A stretch of 64,000 nucleotides of DNA from assembly GCF_949628215.1 (NCBI RefSeq), contig NC_134276.1, forward strand, positions 103,225,256 to 103,289,255. Direction: 5' to 3'. The stretch is from Phalacrocorax aristotelis (lineage: Eukaryota > Chordata > Aves > Suliformes > Phalacrocoracidae). Of the stretch, positions 47,001-58,960 are shown one piece after another (the stretch's first letter is position 1; each line of letters opens with the position of its first letter). The notes under the pieces are model-generated. The model was not told the DNA's origin. It saw only the letters and a program-made list of their open reading frames with translations, and made no database searches. Made by a program: the position numbers and the translations under genes.

Positions 47001-48600
47001 AGGCACTAAGCAAATAACAGAGTAGTCCATTTTCAACTGCATAATATAATCTTTTCAGAAAAAAAAAATCTATTACCCTGAGGCAAAATGTGTGTGTTCA
47101 TAAGAAAACCACCACACATGCCATCTGAATATATTTTATCTGCTAAGAAAACTGAATAAACTTGAGACATCAATTGTTTTATGCTACAAAAATATATCAT
47201 TTTAGCCTTGTGTGTATCTTGTAAAGCAACACTTAAATTGCTGTCCCTCTTAGTAATCTTTATGCATAGATAAAACCAGGACACACTTGCTTTGATTCCA
47301 CAGCAGCCACATCGTCGTTCTTTTAGTTTTACATTCTCAATGGTAAGAAAGTTTAATGAGTTTCTCTGTGAAGCTATGCTAGAGATGGTTCAATTAACGT
47401 GTCTACCATGAGCAGGTGAGAAATCGCATAAGCTGTGATAAGCTGCTAGCAATTAGGCATTCTAGTGATTTCAAAACCCATGAAAGTTATCTTTAAATAG
47501 ACTTTTAAAATACCATACTTTTATTTACTTATAGAACACTTTCTCTGGGGTCATCGTAACGCATGTAGGAATTCAGCCAGCTAAATACACACAAAGATTA
47601 CTTACACGGTATTTTACTGGTGGGTTCTCTCCCACCACCGTACTCCATTTACCTGGTAATTAGCCGTGGTAGGTATGCGGGATAAGACCATATTTTTTAA
47701 ATATCAAAAAGATTACATTTACAATCTACTGTTTCTTTAGAATAGGCCAGAGCTATTTAGGGAACACATATAAAATGTAACTTTTAGTTTCAATATAGAG
47801 TTTGTAAGACCAAAAAAGGTCTGTGAAGGGTAAAAATGAAAAACAATGGAAGCTGATCTTGGATGAGAAGGTAGTGGGAAGAAATGCTACAAACTAACAA
47901 CAAAGATGGCCCAGCTCTCATCTCAGGAGGTGACTGTACTTCTCATACTTGTCCCTATGCATATTCCTCCATTCAAATTATAGCCTCAGTGAAGAAAGTT
48001 TCTCCAGAGTTTTTCAAATTTTTCTACTTCAGCTCTGCACTCAAAGTGACACCCTGGCCCCAGCGTTACCTGAAGTCCAGCAAAGCCCACTTCTCTCTCA
48101 ATTTTAGCACATAGTCCTCAAACCTGCCTTCTGTAGTCTCCTCAGCAGCTTGCAATGTATCACTCGCACAATACAGTAAAGCTCCTGTGAAGCTGTCCTC
48201 CTCCTCCGCTTACAGCCTGCACAGGCTGAATGGAAATTTCCAAAGCGGTGCTTATGCCCCCAAAACTTTTAAAGCCCGTCAGGAAAAGGCAGGCTTTAGC
48301 CGTGATTCAGTGCTCCCACCTGACCCGAGGCACTCGCTGAGCACCTACACCGACAGCCTCAACGCCCAGCGCAATTTATGCGGCGAGGTTTTTCAGCTTG
48401 CGCTGCTATTCCTGAGCCTACCCTTAAGATTTTTCTCCCTGCTGCAACTGTGAGAAATACACAACCGCGACTGGGGCGGACTGTGTTTTAACATAGCCTC
48501 ACCATGCACCCATCCAGGGCACATTTTTCAGCCCTGAAGCCTGCAATCCAGCACTGCAATGAGACAACACGAAAGGGGAACTCTAAGGGCCCTCTTTTCG
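47001..48600. other. PAXBP1-SYNJ1 spacer, right part, nothing recognised
   Basis: AT-rich up to about 48.2 kb, then rising in GC toward the SYNJ1 CpG island. Open frames at 47884-48114 and 48187-48453 match no known protein. Confidence 0.55.
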
Positions 48601-48856
48601 CTTTTCCCTCAGGGGCCACGTTTCCCCAGGCTGAGCTCCACCCTGACAGCAGGAATCGCCCAACGCTCGGGCTCAGCGTGCCCCTGACAGGGCCCCGGAC
48701 CTAGCACACGCGTCGCGTCGCGTCCCTCAGCCGCCCTCCCGCTCTCCCGTGGGGCGGCTGACAACCGCTTACCGGCCACCCTCGCGCCCCGCCTCACACT
48801 GGGCCCTCCGCCCCCGCGCTGCCGCCATCCCCCTCCCCCCCCCCCGCCCTCTACCG

Positions 48857-48912
48857 ACTTCCGGTGGCGGGAGGCGCAATGCGGAAGGGACGGCGGGGCC
48901 GGAGCGGAAGTG
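48857..48912. promoter_or_regulatory. ETS (GABPA-like) binding site cluster
   Basis: One perfect CCGGAAGT-type core (on the minus strand at 48857-48864) and two plus-strand GCGGAAG cores. In TATA-less CpG promoters such clusters usually sit at the start site. Confidence 0.5.
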
Positions 48913-49189
48913 AGGTCCCGCCGGCTCCCGCGGCACCGAGCGGAGCGGCGCGGAGCTGCGCGGGCGGCCGTCGGTGGCAGGCGGCGCGGCCGGTGAGGGG
49001 GGCGACGGTACCGCTGCGGCTGGGGCGGGTGTGGGGGGGTGGCGTTCCGCCCCTGACAGTGCGCGGCGGAGCCGCTCCGCTGTCGCTGTTGTGGGAGCTC
49101 GGGCGGCGGGGGCGCCGCTGGCGCTAGACAAGATGGAGGCTCTGTCAGCGTCGCGAGTACCGGCGGCACCGTGCTGTGGCGGGCGGCAG
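48913..49189 (+). other. Probable SYNJ1 5' non-coding exon
   Basis: Candidate donors are CCG|GTGAGG (GT at 48993) and CAG|GTGGGA (GT at 49190). Either could join to the acceptor at 50278 upstream of the SYNJ1 ATG. No in-frame start continuous with the SYNJ1 reading frame was found here, so the exon is probably untranslated. The exact limits are undetermined. Confidence 0.45.
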
Positions 49190-50278
49190 GTGGGAGCGGA
49201 GCGGGGATCTGCTGGCCCGGTGTGCCGGCTGCGGGGCTGCCTCTCGGGCGGGCGGTGGGAAGCGGGCGTGTGGTTGCTGGCCCCTCTCCGCCCGCCCGGC
49301 AATGCAGAGGGGCTCTGGGTGGGGGGCCGGACCGGCGCTCCGGGGCGGTGCCGCGCCCCAGGGGCTGCGCTGGAGGGCGGGGGCCGGCATGACCCTACCG
49401 GCGGCGTGAAGTCCGTGATCGCCCCAGAGGCTGCGGACAGGAGCTGGAGGGAAGGGAGAGGGCAGAAAATCCTGCTCCCGGCTTTCAGGGAGAATCTGCC
49501 CTGCCGTTTGTTTCCTGAGCTTAAGCCCTTAAGATTTGGCAACTCTCGCCTTTGTTTATAGTTTCTTATTTGGTTTTTAAATTATTGTTTTAGAGGAAGA
49601 CCTTACCTCCGTGGCTTACGGGCAGTTTCACTAGTACAGTGTTTTCGGTCGTCAGCCGCTGCAGGGGAGGGTTTAAATCCAAACACAAACCTGCTTTCCT
49701 TTAAAAAAAAGAAAAACAGTATAGGTTAACGTTTTTGTATGATCTTTTAAAACGTCTTAACAGCTTTAGTGTTTAAAATATACGGTCCTTTTGTACAAGG
49801 TCAGAATCGGTAAAAGAGATCTAGAATTGAAGCCTGCCCAGGCTTCTGGTCCTCTGCATTTGGCATTACTTTACGATTAAGGTAGTTGCCATTCCTACAT
49901 ACTCGTGGTGGCTAGAGATCCTTATTTTCATTCCTTTTTTTCCGAAGAAGAAATCCTTTGTATTAAATATTGTGAATGAAATTCTCATCGTTTCTGAGAA
50001 GCTTTTAAATAAATCTTTTATTTTGAAAGATGTTTCTCTGGTTAATTGTGTTTTTGAAAAATTTCAATGTTGTCTTTAGGTAGGCCCTATATTTGTTTTG
50101 GAACATGAGATAAAATAAGGCTCATGACCTAGAAGGAGCGAGCAGGTCTTTTTTGTCGTTGTTGTTTGTTTTTGTTAAACATGTCAAATCCCTAGGAAAG
50201 GATGCAAGTCAGACCTGCTTTGCAGAAGGTATCTGGAAGTGCATGAAGGTTTCACTAACATCATCTTGTGTTGGACAG

Positions 50279-50424
50279 GACTGCCTCTGATAAAGGCAAA
50301 ATGGCTTTCAGTAAAGGATACCGTGTCTATCACAAGCTGGATCCACTTCCATTCAGCGTGATAGTGGAAGCCAGAAACAGAGAAGAATGTCTCATGTTTG
50401 AATCTGGAGCTGTGGCTGTCCTCT
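50279..50424 (+). CDS. SYNJ1: SYNJ1 (synaptojanin-1), first coding exon, ATG at 50301
   Basis: The acceptor TTGGACAG ends at 50278, 22 leader bases follow, and coding runs from 50301 to 50424 (residues 1-41 plus one base). The peptide [19 protein letters not shown] then [13 protein letters not shown] matches the synaptojanin-1 N-terminus. The donor is T|GTAAGT, phase 1. Synaptojanin-1 is a phosphoinositide phosphatase at presynaptic endocytic sites. Its N-terminal Sac1 and central 5-phosphatase domains clear PI(4,5)P2 and PI4P from vesicles during uncoating, and a proline-rich tail binds endophilin and amphiphysin. Only the start of the gene is in this window. Confidence 0.95.
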
Positions 50425-53400
50425 GTAAGTCGATATGTTTTGATAACTACAATGTAAAAAGTACGCACACTTGGCATTGTGTAAGCGGTTTATTTATGGA
50501 ATATAAAGAAGCAACTATTCTGTTTTCTTATTTGCTAATTTTCATATCTTCATCTCTTGAGAGAGAATTTTATACATTTAATTACATTTCATCTGCATGT
50601 ATGTTTCTGTGTATACTAAATTTTCTTCTAATAGCTTCCAACAGCATCTGCTTATTTCTTTGGTTCTGAGCAACCTTCTCCTTTTGAATACATGATAACA
50701 TTAATTGAAATTCTCTATGTTGTATTTCATAATAAAATAATTCTATTTTCTTAAATGGTACATTATCTTAATTTGTTTTTTATCTCATTTTTTTATCGTG
50801 ATCTTTGATGGCTTTTTGGTTTTTAGCTTTATTTTGCCCCTGTATTTTTAACCTATCTTGATACTCTGTATGGATTTGTCTTGTAATAAAATTAGTAACA
50901 CTTGGAGCAAGGTGTCTTGCATTGCAAAGTTATTTTTAAATGTTTTCAGTGATAAATGCATTAAATGTTTTCCTTAAATTCTTTTTGTCCCTCTCCCACC
51001 TCCCACCTCCTTTTTTTTTTAAGTCCTAGTTGAAGGAGGGCACTGAGAAGTACAGAAGAGATCTGTGATGCCTGTAGATAGGGTTTTAGATTGTAGTTCG
51101 GTTTGTATTCTTCAGAAAGCCTGAGCACCTGGTTGCACAGGGGTTCTGAGCTTGTTTTTGACTCTTCTACAGAAAGCTTTCATACCGTGGAAGTTTTTTT
51201 TTTTTTCCCAGTCAATAACTTTTTGATTAATTCATTCTGATGCCTGTTTGAGGTTTTCTAGCGTCACTATTCTGAGCACCCGATGAGAAAATGAGAGATT
51301 TGATTCACTGCCTGATGTCTGAATTGACTCTACCTACCTTTCAGGAGGATGCTCTGGCTTTGAGACTGTGGAGTAGGCTGAATGGGGAGTGTGTTCTCTA
51401 ACACGACTCAGAGTTAGAAATGTGATTTCCAGAGACTTGAGATACATTTCCTTTCTTTGGTATTTGCGATTGCCTCTTCTATATACGAGTGTGCATCTTG
51501 GCAGTGGTATGGTCTCTTTCTGAGATGCCTGCTGTACCTATCTCCTGTGTAAGGTTCTTAAAAGTCAGGCCATAGAGTCATCTGTACTGGACAGGCTGTA
51601 TGAACAAGTGGTCTCTAGCATACAGCTTAATCTGCATCTTTAATGTGCGATTAGAACAATCTGCCGTTAACTGTTAGAGGCCTAGTAATGGGACATGCCA
51701 GCATGATTGACGTTATAGCTGCAATTGTATGATGATCCAGGTGAAAAACAGTAAGTGCTTTTCTCCTATTTTTAAGGGTTGTTTGTTTTTTTTTTTTTGA
51801 CACAGTTTCTTCTTACTGTGTATTTTAAGTAATCCCATTGATTTTGCCAGAAGTATTTGAAAGGCATCGTGTAGTGTGGATTGGGTTGGGAATAAGTGGC
51901 CAGTCAAACCTAGCGAACAGGTTTAGTGAAATCCATAAAAGAGGAAAAATGCTTTGAATATCTGTGGAAAACTTTATTTTAGTATGTATTTAGTAATCAC
52001 TGCACATGCTTAAGCTACTTAAGGAGCAATGTATTAAAAACAATTTATTTCTGGAAGTTATGCTCAAAAAGGCCAGTGAGTTAGTTGCTTTTTGTGCTGT
52101 GATATACTGCACGCACCTGGATAAACTTTCTTCTCTAAAAATTAAAAACCATATCAAAGTTCCTGCCCTCTTCTATGCGTCATGTTTTTACCAAGCAGAG
52201 GAAGTTTGAAAGCCTCTCTTCTCTTGGATTCTGTACTTAGTAATAGCATGTTATTAATCTATAAAGGTTTGCCCTTGGTATTCTTATTGGTAGGTTACAA
52301 CATAGTAAACATTCATACTTAGCTAGAAGTGGTTACTCTGAATATGGTTGTCAGTAACCTTAACCTATAAACTGCTTACTCTTCTTCTATCTGGTAGATG
52401 GGCATATTTTCCCGATGCATATTTAGCTATGGCATTTTGCTTTAACTCCCTTTTTGTACCTAAACTCTTCAGGTACTGAAACGTGATTCTTTTGTTAACG
52501 GTTGAAAGATCACAGCGCTAGAGTTCCCTGCTCAGGATTCCACACCCCCTCCCCCCTCCTTCTGCTTGCTGTTTGTTTCTGGTATCTATTATTTTCAATA
52601 CATATTTAAAGGAGTACAATTATTAGTGCATGGGGAAGATTTTTAAAGTACTACTGCGTCTCTGCAGACATGCCACAGAGACTAGTCAGAAGATTCTAGT
52701 CTGTAGCCTTACAAACTTCTGGATACTGCTACAAATCTAAAAGCCAAAGTTAATGAAAGACTGACCTTTGGGAAGACTCTCCAGCTGTTTGTAAAATCTG
52801 TGTGAATAGATAGAAAAATGGTCAGGTCAAGTACATATCTGTTTAAATCCAGAACGGCATCACTTTAAACTTTTAAAAACTCATATTTTTTGCAAATAGT
52901 GCTAACACTTTTTAGACTCTACATAAATTGACAGTACTGATCTCAAAATGTTAGATATTTTTCAGAAGATTTTATTAAATACTAAAGATAAAATAAGGTG
53001 TTCAGCCTTATACCTGATCATAGTTCTTACCTGTGCGTAGAATGTATAGTATAGGCACTACCTAGTGAAATACACTTTACCATCGAAGGTGATTCACGTG
53101 GCTCAGTTCTGAGAGCCTTAGTGAAATGCATCTTCTGGGGTATCCATCTATAGAAATTTGGGTTTGAAATGCGCTGAGAGAAAGGAATGAAAGCTTACTG
53201 ATCCTTTCAATATCATCTTAAAGGACGTACATCTGTCATTTTGCTGAGGGAAGGATAACGGTATTAGCCTTCATCCTCTTTACATTCAATGAAGCATTGC
53301 AAGATGATTCAGAGGGTTTAGTTAGGTCTCTGCATGAAATGCTATATAACACGTGTTGTGTGATTTTCAGTGCGTCCTGTATGTATGTGCACTGAATCTG

Positions 53401-56400
53401 TTATTCAGATGCCAGAAAGGAAGACAGTCGAAGGGATAGTTCAGAGAGGTGGTAGCTGCATAATTATTCCGTCTTAACGTGGAAGCAGCCCAAGCCACGC
53501 TTCTGCTGGAAGTGTTCTCTGTGCTGCTTGTAGTGTGGATTAGCCAACATTATGGTTGCCAAAACATCTGAGAAGTACTTTGCTTGCCTTTATATATTTA
53601 AGACCTATTTTATTGACTCACACCTAGTATTGGGTTAGCCCAAGATATTGAAATCTGAGGGGATCCTGTCAACTTGCTTCTCAAGGCCTTGTAAGAGCAC
53701 TTAGTTTTAAATGTCAGCAGCTTCACTGCAGATTTGGTTAAAATTTGGTGGGAGGATGTCATAGATCTATTTTTTCTTATTTGACATATAAAATAGACAG
53801 TATATTTGTTCTTTGAAATAGGACTCTCTAATGAGATATCTTACCTGTGAAGATTTCATTGACCAAGCAGGGGGGTGTTCTCTCTCCCTGTTCCTCTCTG
53901 GTGAGTCAGAACGAAATGAGTGGGAAGCTATCTTTACTCCTGTCGCCTGCAATGAGTAAAGGAGAATGTTCTGTCGTCTGGGAAAATAGTGAGCCCTGAG
54001 TGGAGAGAGCAGGAGCTTCGTGCACATCCTTTGACTTCAGTCTTACGGCAAAGCTGAGAAGGGAGTGGCTGTGAACAGGAAGAGGCGCTATGCCTGCCCT
54101 GAGCCTTCTGTAGAGCTAGATGAAGAAAGAGCTGTAATAACCTGTGTGTAGCAGGCATGCTGGTATTCATAGTCGTGGTTAGCAGTGCTACTCTCTCACC
54201 CATTCACATTCTTTTTAAAAACAAAATTCTGCCACACTGCATTCTTGGGGAGTGGGGGGCAGGGTGGGGAAGCAGATATGCTATTATCTATCCACAGCAA
54301 TAGATGGGATATATTAATTCTGCAAGAGATTTTAAGTTGATATGGTGCTTGAGGAAGCTTAGACACCCCGAAAAGAAAAATACTGACAGATACATTTGAT
54401 GAGTGCCTGCTATATGTACATAATTATTAAGGAGGGTTACATTATGTGTGCTCACAACCACAGTTGTGGTTTTTTTTCCTTCGGTGTTTGCTGCCACCAG
54501 TAATGAACTGTCACTGCGTGATTCTCCCCACCCACACGATAACGTTTATACAGATTTTTGAGTGGGACCACATCCCCCTTAACTAGGGAAGGAGAATATG
54601 GCCAAATAAATTACTACATTCTGTTTTTCATTATGGGATCCTATAAAATAAGCTTAATACAAATGTTTTCCTGTTTTATATGCCTATATAAAGGTCCAAT
54701 AATAAGAATTAAAATTCTTCAAGCAGTGATTTATCCTCTGGAAAGAGTGTCTTTCTGTTAGAGAGGAAAGGTCAAATCGAGGGTGTGGCAGAAAAATTTT
54801 TAAACATATTTTGATGTAATATTATATTCATCTGAAGCCAGTTTGAAGGGACCAGCGTGAAGGGACTAGGATGCAAAGGCAAATAGTAATTTCACCTTCC
54901 TGTCTTTATTACTGTTTTGGTTACGTGTCATCTTCCAGACTATGCCTTCCCATTAAACAGTATCTTAAAACACTTTAGAAGCTGCAAGGAAGCAGCAGCT
55001 ACAGTGGATGGTGCTGGTGGAGGAGGCTGTTGGCTGTAACCTGTTCTGCTGTCATCAGGTGCCTTTCTTAGGATTCTGCCAGAATTCACTGTCCTTTCAA
55101 ATCTACTGGGAATATGTTCCCCTCAATGCTTTCCAGGCATTTCCAACAAAATCACATGGTTTAACAAAGACCACGTATGCTAGCCTAGCATGCTTTGAAA
55201 AGCACAAGAAGTACAGTTAGAATCTTCCCAGGAAGTTGGTGGAGACAGTAACTCTTGCCTGGAGGACTATGACCCCTTTGAATGGCATAATGGATTTGCC
55301 AGAATTTGGTCCACAGTTCTGGAAATATTAAAAATAAGTTACTTAGAACAGAATCTGAAGGCTTTTTGCTCCTTAAGATAGACTATTCTGTATGTGTACC
55401 ACAGCCCTTTGCATAATTTTCACAAGGGATTTCACTGACAACAAATAATTCTCTTTATAAATATTCCCTTTTCAATTCAGTAAATTCTCCTTTCTGCGGT
55501 AGCACATGTGATACTAAAAGTCTTGGCTTTACCCCTCTGGCCATCCAGTGAATGATAGGTCTTGCTAATTGTCTCTTCAGAAGCCTAGTTTGCATACTCC
55601 TGGAGTTACTCAGACATAATTCAGAAAAAACTAATTAGCATTTATGCATTTCAGGTAATTTGGTAGCTTTTTTTATGTGCTAGCATGGATTTCAGTTGAA
55701 AATTTTGTAATTTTGTGAATTGACTTGTACAGGCAAAATATTCAACTGTTGGCTTTCATGTAAAATAACTATATTTTAATCAAAGCATTCAGTATTAGAA
55801 GAAAATCTTTGTAGATTATTGGTGCTATAAAGTTTTGTTTTCAGTAGAGAACATGCAACAGGGTCAGAAGGCCCAAATCTGATGGAAAGGAAGGGCTTGT
55901 AGGCTGTTAACATAGGTCAGCTTTGTTTTCACACTTTTATTCCTCAGTTTATTTTTTTCCCCCTTGTCAGTGGTTTTAGTTGAAATGATACATTTTGTGA
56001 AATAAATTTGCATAGTATTGAAAAATGGTGTTAAAGCAACCAAGCCTTTTAGTGTAACAGATGAGCAAATTTTTTTTTTTGTCGTTCTTCCAAACAGTGG
56101 GTTTTTTCCTAGTGTATGTAAATATAACTGCTAACATCTAGAGATGTCTGGGGTTTTTTTTTCATTGCTGGGTGGAGGTGATTTGTTATTTGGGTGTTCC
56201 TCCCTGTAATCTTAAGATACTTGTTGATTATGGTAACATATAAATGTCTTTGTGAAGGGAATAATGGTACTTTGTAATTTGAACTAGCAAATAGGGTGAA
56301 AAAAATCCTATTAATTCAAAGCAAATATTGTATGAATTATGGCAGATTTAAATATCAGCTGTCGTCCAGTTTTCTGTGCATCTATTCCTGTCAGCAGACT

Positions 56401-56607
56401 ATCATAAGAATTAAAATGGTTCTTCAGTTGGTTGATTTATAAATGAAAGTGGTGACTCCACTCTGATTTTAATGTCACCTATGTGGTAATATTAAAGTGT
56501 TGGCTTTAATTTAAATACTGAAAGTTAACTGTCTTAATTTGACAAAAAGCTTGAAAACCTCAGTCTTAAAAGCTCAAAATCAAACTGTATAAGAATAGTT
56601 CATAATA

Positions 56608-56652
56608 TTTTAAACTTTTTAAACTTTTAAAGATTTTTAAACTTTTTAAAGT
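56608..56652. repeat. TTTTTAAAC-type short repeat
   Basis: Imperfect repeats of a TTTTTAAA unit, several of them self-complementary around TTTAAA, within SYNJ1 intron 2. Confidence 0.6.
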
Positions 56653-58499
56653 GTCAGTAGCGTAAGCTTTTTCTCGTCTAACTTAAATGAGAAGTCTTGT
56701 TTCTGAAGGAACTGCACATAATTTCAGGGGCGTGTCTTTGTTCCTAGCTCAGTGTCCCATGTTCTAGCTGGGAATTGTAGCCACTAACTCACAGCGTGTC
56801 ATCATGGCACCTTGTAAACCCACCAGGAAGAGAATATAACTGTAGAAAGCCTAAATGATAACTTTTAACGTGATCTTAGCTTTATAATTGTTAAAGTTGA
56901 AAACCTAATTTCTAATCTGTAATTAAGCAGAATAAATGTTGAACCAAGTTGTCCTGAAGACAGGATTTTTAATGGGATTCCATTTGCATAACAGTAAGAG
57001 AGCTGACATAATCCCTCTAAAATATTTTAATCAGTCACCTTTTTCAAATGAGTCAGTGGTTGATAAGGTGTGATTATTGCAGATGCATGCTTGTGATTTA
57101 ACTTGGAACAAATGAGATGTTAACATTTTAAAATACTGTGACCTATTAAGTTTTGATAAAGGTTGACTTGAAATTATTTTATTCTTTTTCTCTTGACACT
57201 GCAAATGAGGCTTGCAGGCTTTCTACAAGAATGCGTTACAACTTGACCTGAAAACCACATTAAAAGTGTTGTGGTTTTTTTTGTACTGCTAAATAGCAAG
57301 TCATTATTTCTGTTTTAGAAATTAATCAACTTGAATCTAATTAATGCAGTGGGTTAAGCAGAAGCTGCTTTTAATTTCCTTTCTGCTTAAATCTGAACTG
57401 ACACAAGGTAATAAAAGAAATACTGCCTCATAACGTTTTGTGTACATCTTTAAATACAGATATATGTATGCTTGCATTGTCCACTGTTTAGTGCCCCTCT
57501 ACAGTATAATTTAAAACCTAAGTCCAGTGTTATGGATGAAAATTGTCATTCCAGCTGGTAATTTCTGTCTTTTGAAGTTGCATGTCTTAATTAATTCTTC
57601 ATACAAAGTTTCATATTTTTTCAGACAGCCTTAATTGTGTTCCCTTACTTCCAGCTATTTAAAGATGAATAAATAGAAAAGTCAGTTTTTCGAGGAAAAA
57701 TAGGTTCATTAATTTGTAGGACTTAATGTTTTTCTGAGTGCATGTTTATATTAGCTGCATCTTTTTCAGGATACAGAGCTCATAAATCAAAGTCAAAAGG
57801 GTTCTCATGGCTGCAGGCCAACCTACCATTCTGTGAAGTGATGTTCTTATTCGTTAAGAATGTCACAGAGGAAATGAGGAAATGCTCTTGGAAATGCTCT
57901 TCCCTTCTGTCAGGGTTACCTTAGCCTTCCTGCAGTTTAACTTCCAAGCTGTAGTTCACCCAGTTGGTAGTTTCAGCTATTCATAGAGGAAACTGAAACT
58001 TGGCTTTGCATACACTGAATGTAAGATATTATAGTGATGGGGTCTTAGCCATGTATTTCTCTAACTTCAGTGGCTCTTGCATATCTGGCTGTATCCAATG
58101 ACTTTACATGCTGAATGAAGTGAGAGAGCATAGATCTTCATGAAGCTTACTGCTCTGGTGAAGAAGGAAGAGTCAAATATGATACTTACGGGGAGAATCT
58201 GGATGGTTCCAGAGCACTTAGGTTATTAACACTGTCTGGTATGGAGTGATATGAAAACTTGCAGATTTACTTTTGGTATCTTCAGAAATGGGAAATGCCG
58301 TGTGCAGTGGCAGTCAGTAATAGATTATACTCTGGCATGGGCGTTTCGTTTTTTTTTCTTCTAGCATCCATTAATGAGAGGTATCCTTATTGCTAGCACT
58401 GGTGGAGATGCTGGCTCAAGAAATTCTTGTAAATGTTTGGCGGCTAAATGGACTTTTGATCTAAACTATTGGTACAACAATTTGCATGTTTTCATAGCA

Positions 58500-58960
58500 T
58501 GATTGCTTCATGTCAGGGCCATGAGGATACCATCAGCCCTGACTGTTGCTGCCCAGTTCCCCTGGGGCTTCCCCCTCCCTGCCCACAGCTCAGGACCCCA
58601 CTGCAGTCCCCTCAGGGCTGTCAGTCCCTGCCCCAAAGATGCTGCAGCAAAGTGCTGGTCTCCAGCTCTCTGCAGCCCTGCCCAGCCTTTGCCTGTCCCT
58701 GCCCCCATGGCCTGCTTGGCCTTTCTGGGACTGTATCTGGCCCTGGTTACCCTCACCGGGCTGACCCTTGCTCGCAGACTGACATCCTGGGCTGGCCTCA
58801 GCCCCATCCCCATGGAGGTGCCTCGTGTCCTGGACTGGGGCTGCCCCCAGCCTGCCCCGTCTCCCTGGGGAAGCCCCCATGGCTACCAGTTCCCTGGCCC
58901 CCAGGGAGATCCTGATCCCCACAGTGTCCCAACAGTTCAAATGGAAGAAAATAGAAAGGA
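58500..58960. other. C-rich island inside SYNJ1 intron 2
   Basis: About 450 bases packed with CCC, CTGCC and CCCCAG units, embedded in AT-rich intron with abrupt edges. An ATG-initiated + strand frame of about 138 codons (58499-58915) is Pro/Cys/Leu-rich and matches nothing I know. There is no CG enrichment comparable with the two promoter islands. It could be a decayed repeat, an LTR fragment or a locally conserved element; I cannot decide which. Confidence 0.5.

Larger units (their letters stand above)
48700..49450. promoter_or_regulatory. CpG island and promoter region of SYNJ1
   Basis: A very GC-rich, CG-dense segment with no TATA box. Three ETS-type sites cluster within 56 bases: ACTTCCGG at 48857-48864, GCGGAAGG at 48881-48888 and GCGGAAGTG at 48904-48912. 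Downstream, AAGATGGAGGC at 49131-49141 resembles the YY1-type motif of TATA-less promoters. Transcription probably starts between about 48.86 and 49.1 kb; this is inferred. Confidence 0.75.

Noticed and set aside
48609-49542. Long minus-strand open frames (186 and 257 codons) over the SYNJ1 CpG island
   Set aside because: Pro/Ala/Arg-rich translations produced by GC-rich composition; no similarity to known proteins and no exon structure.
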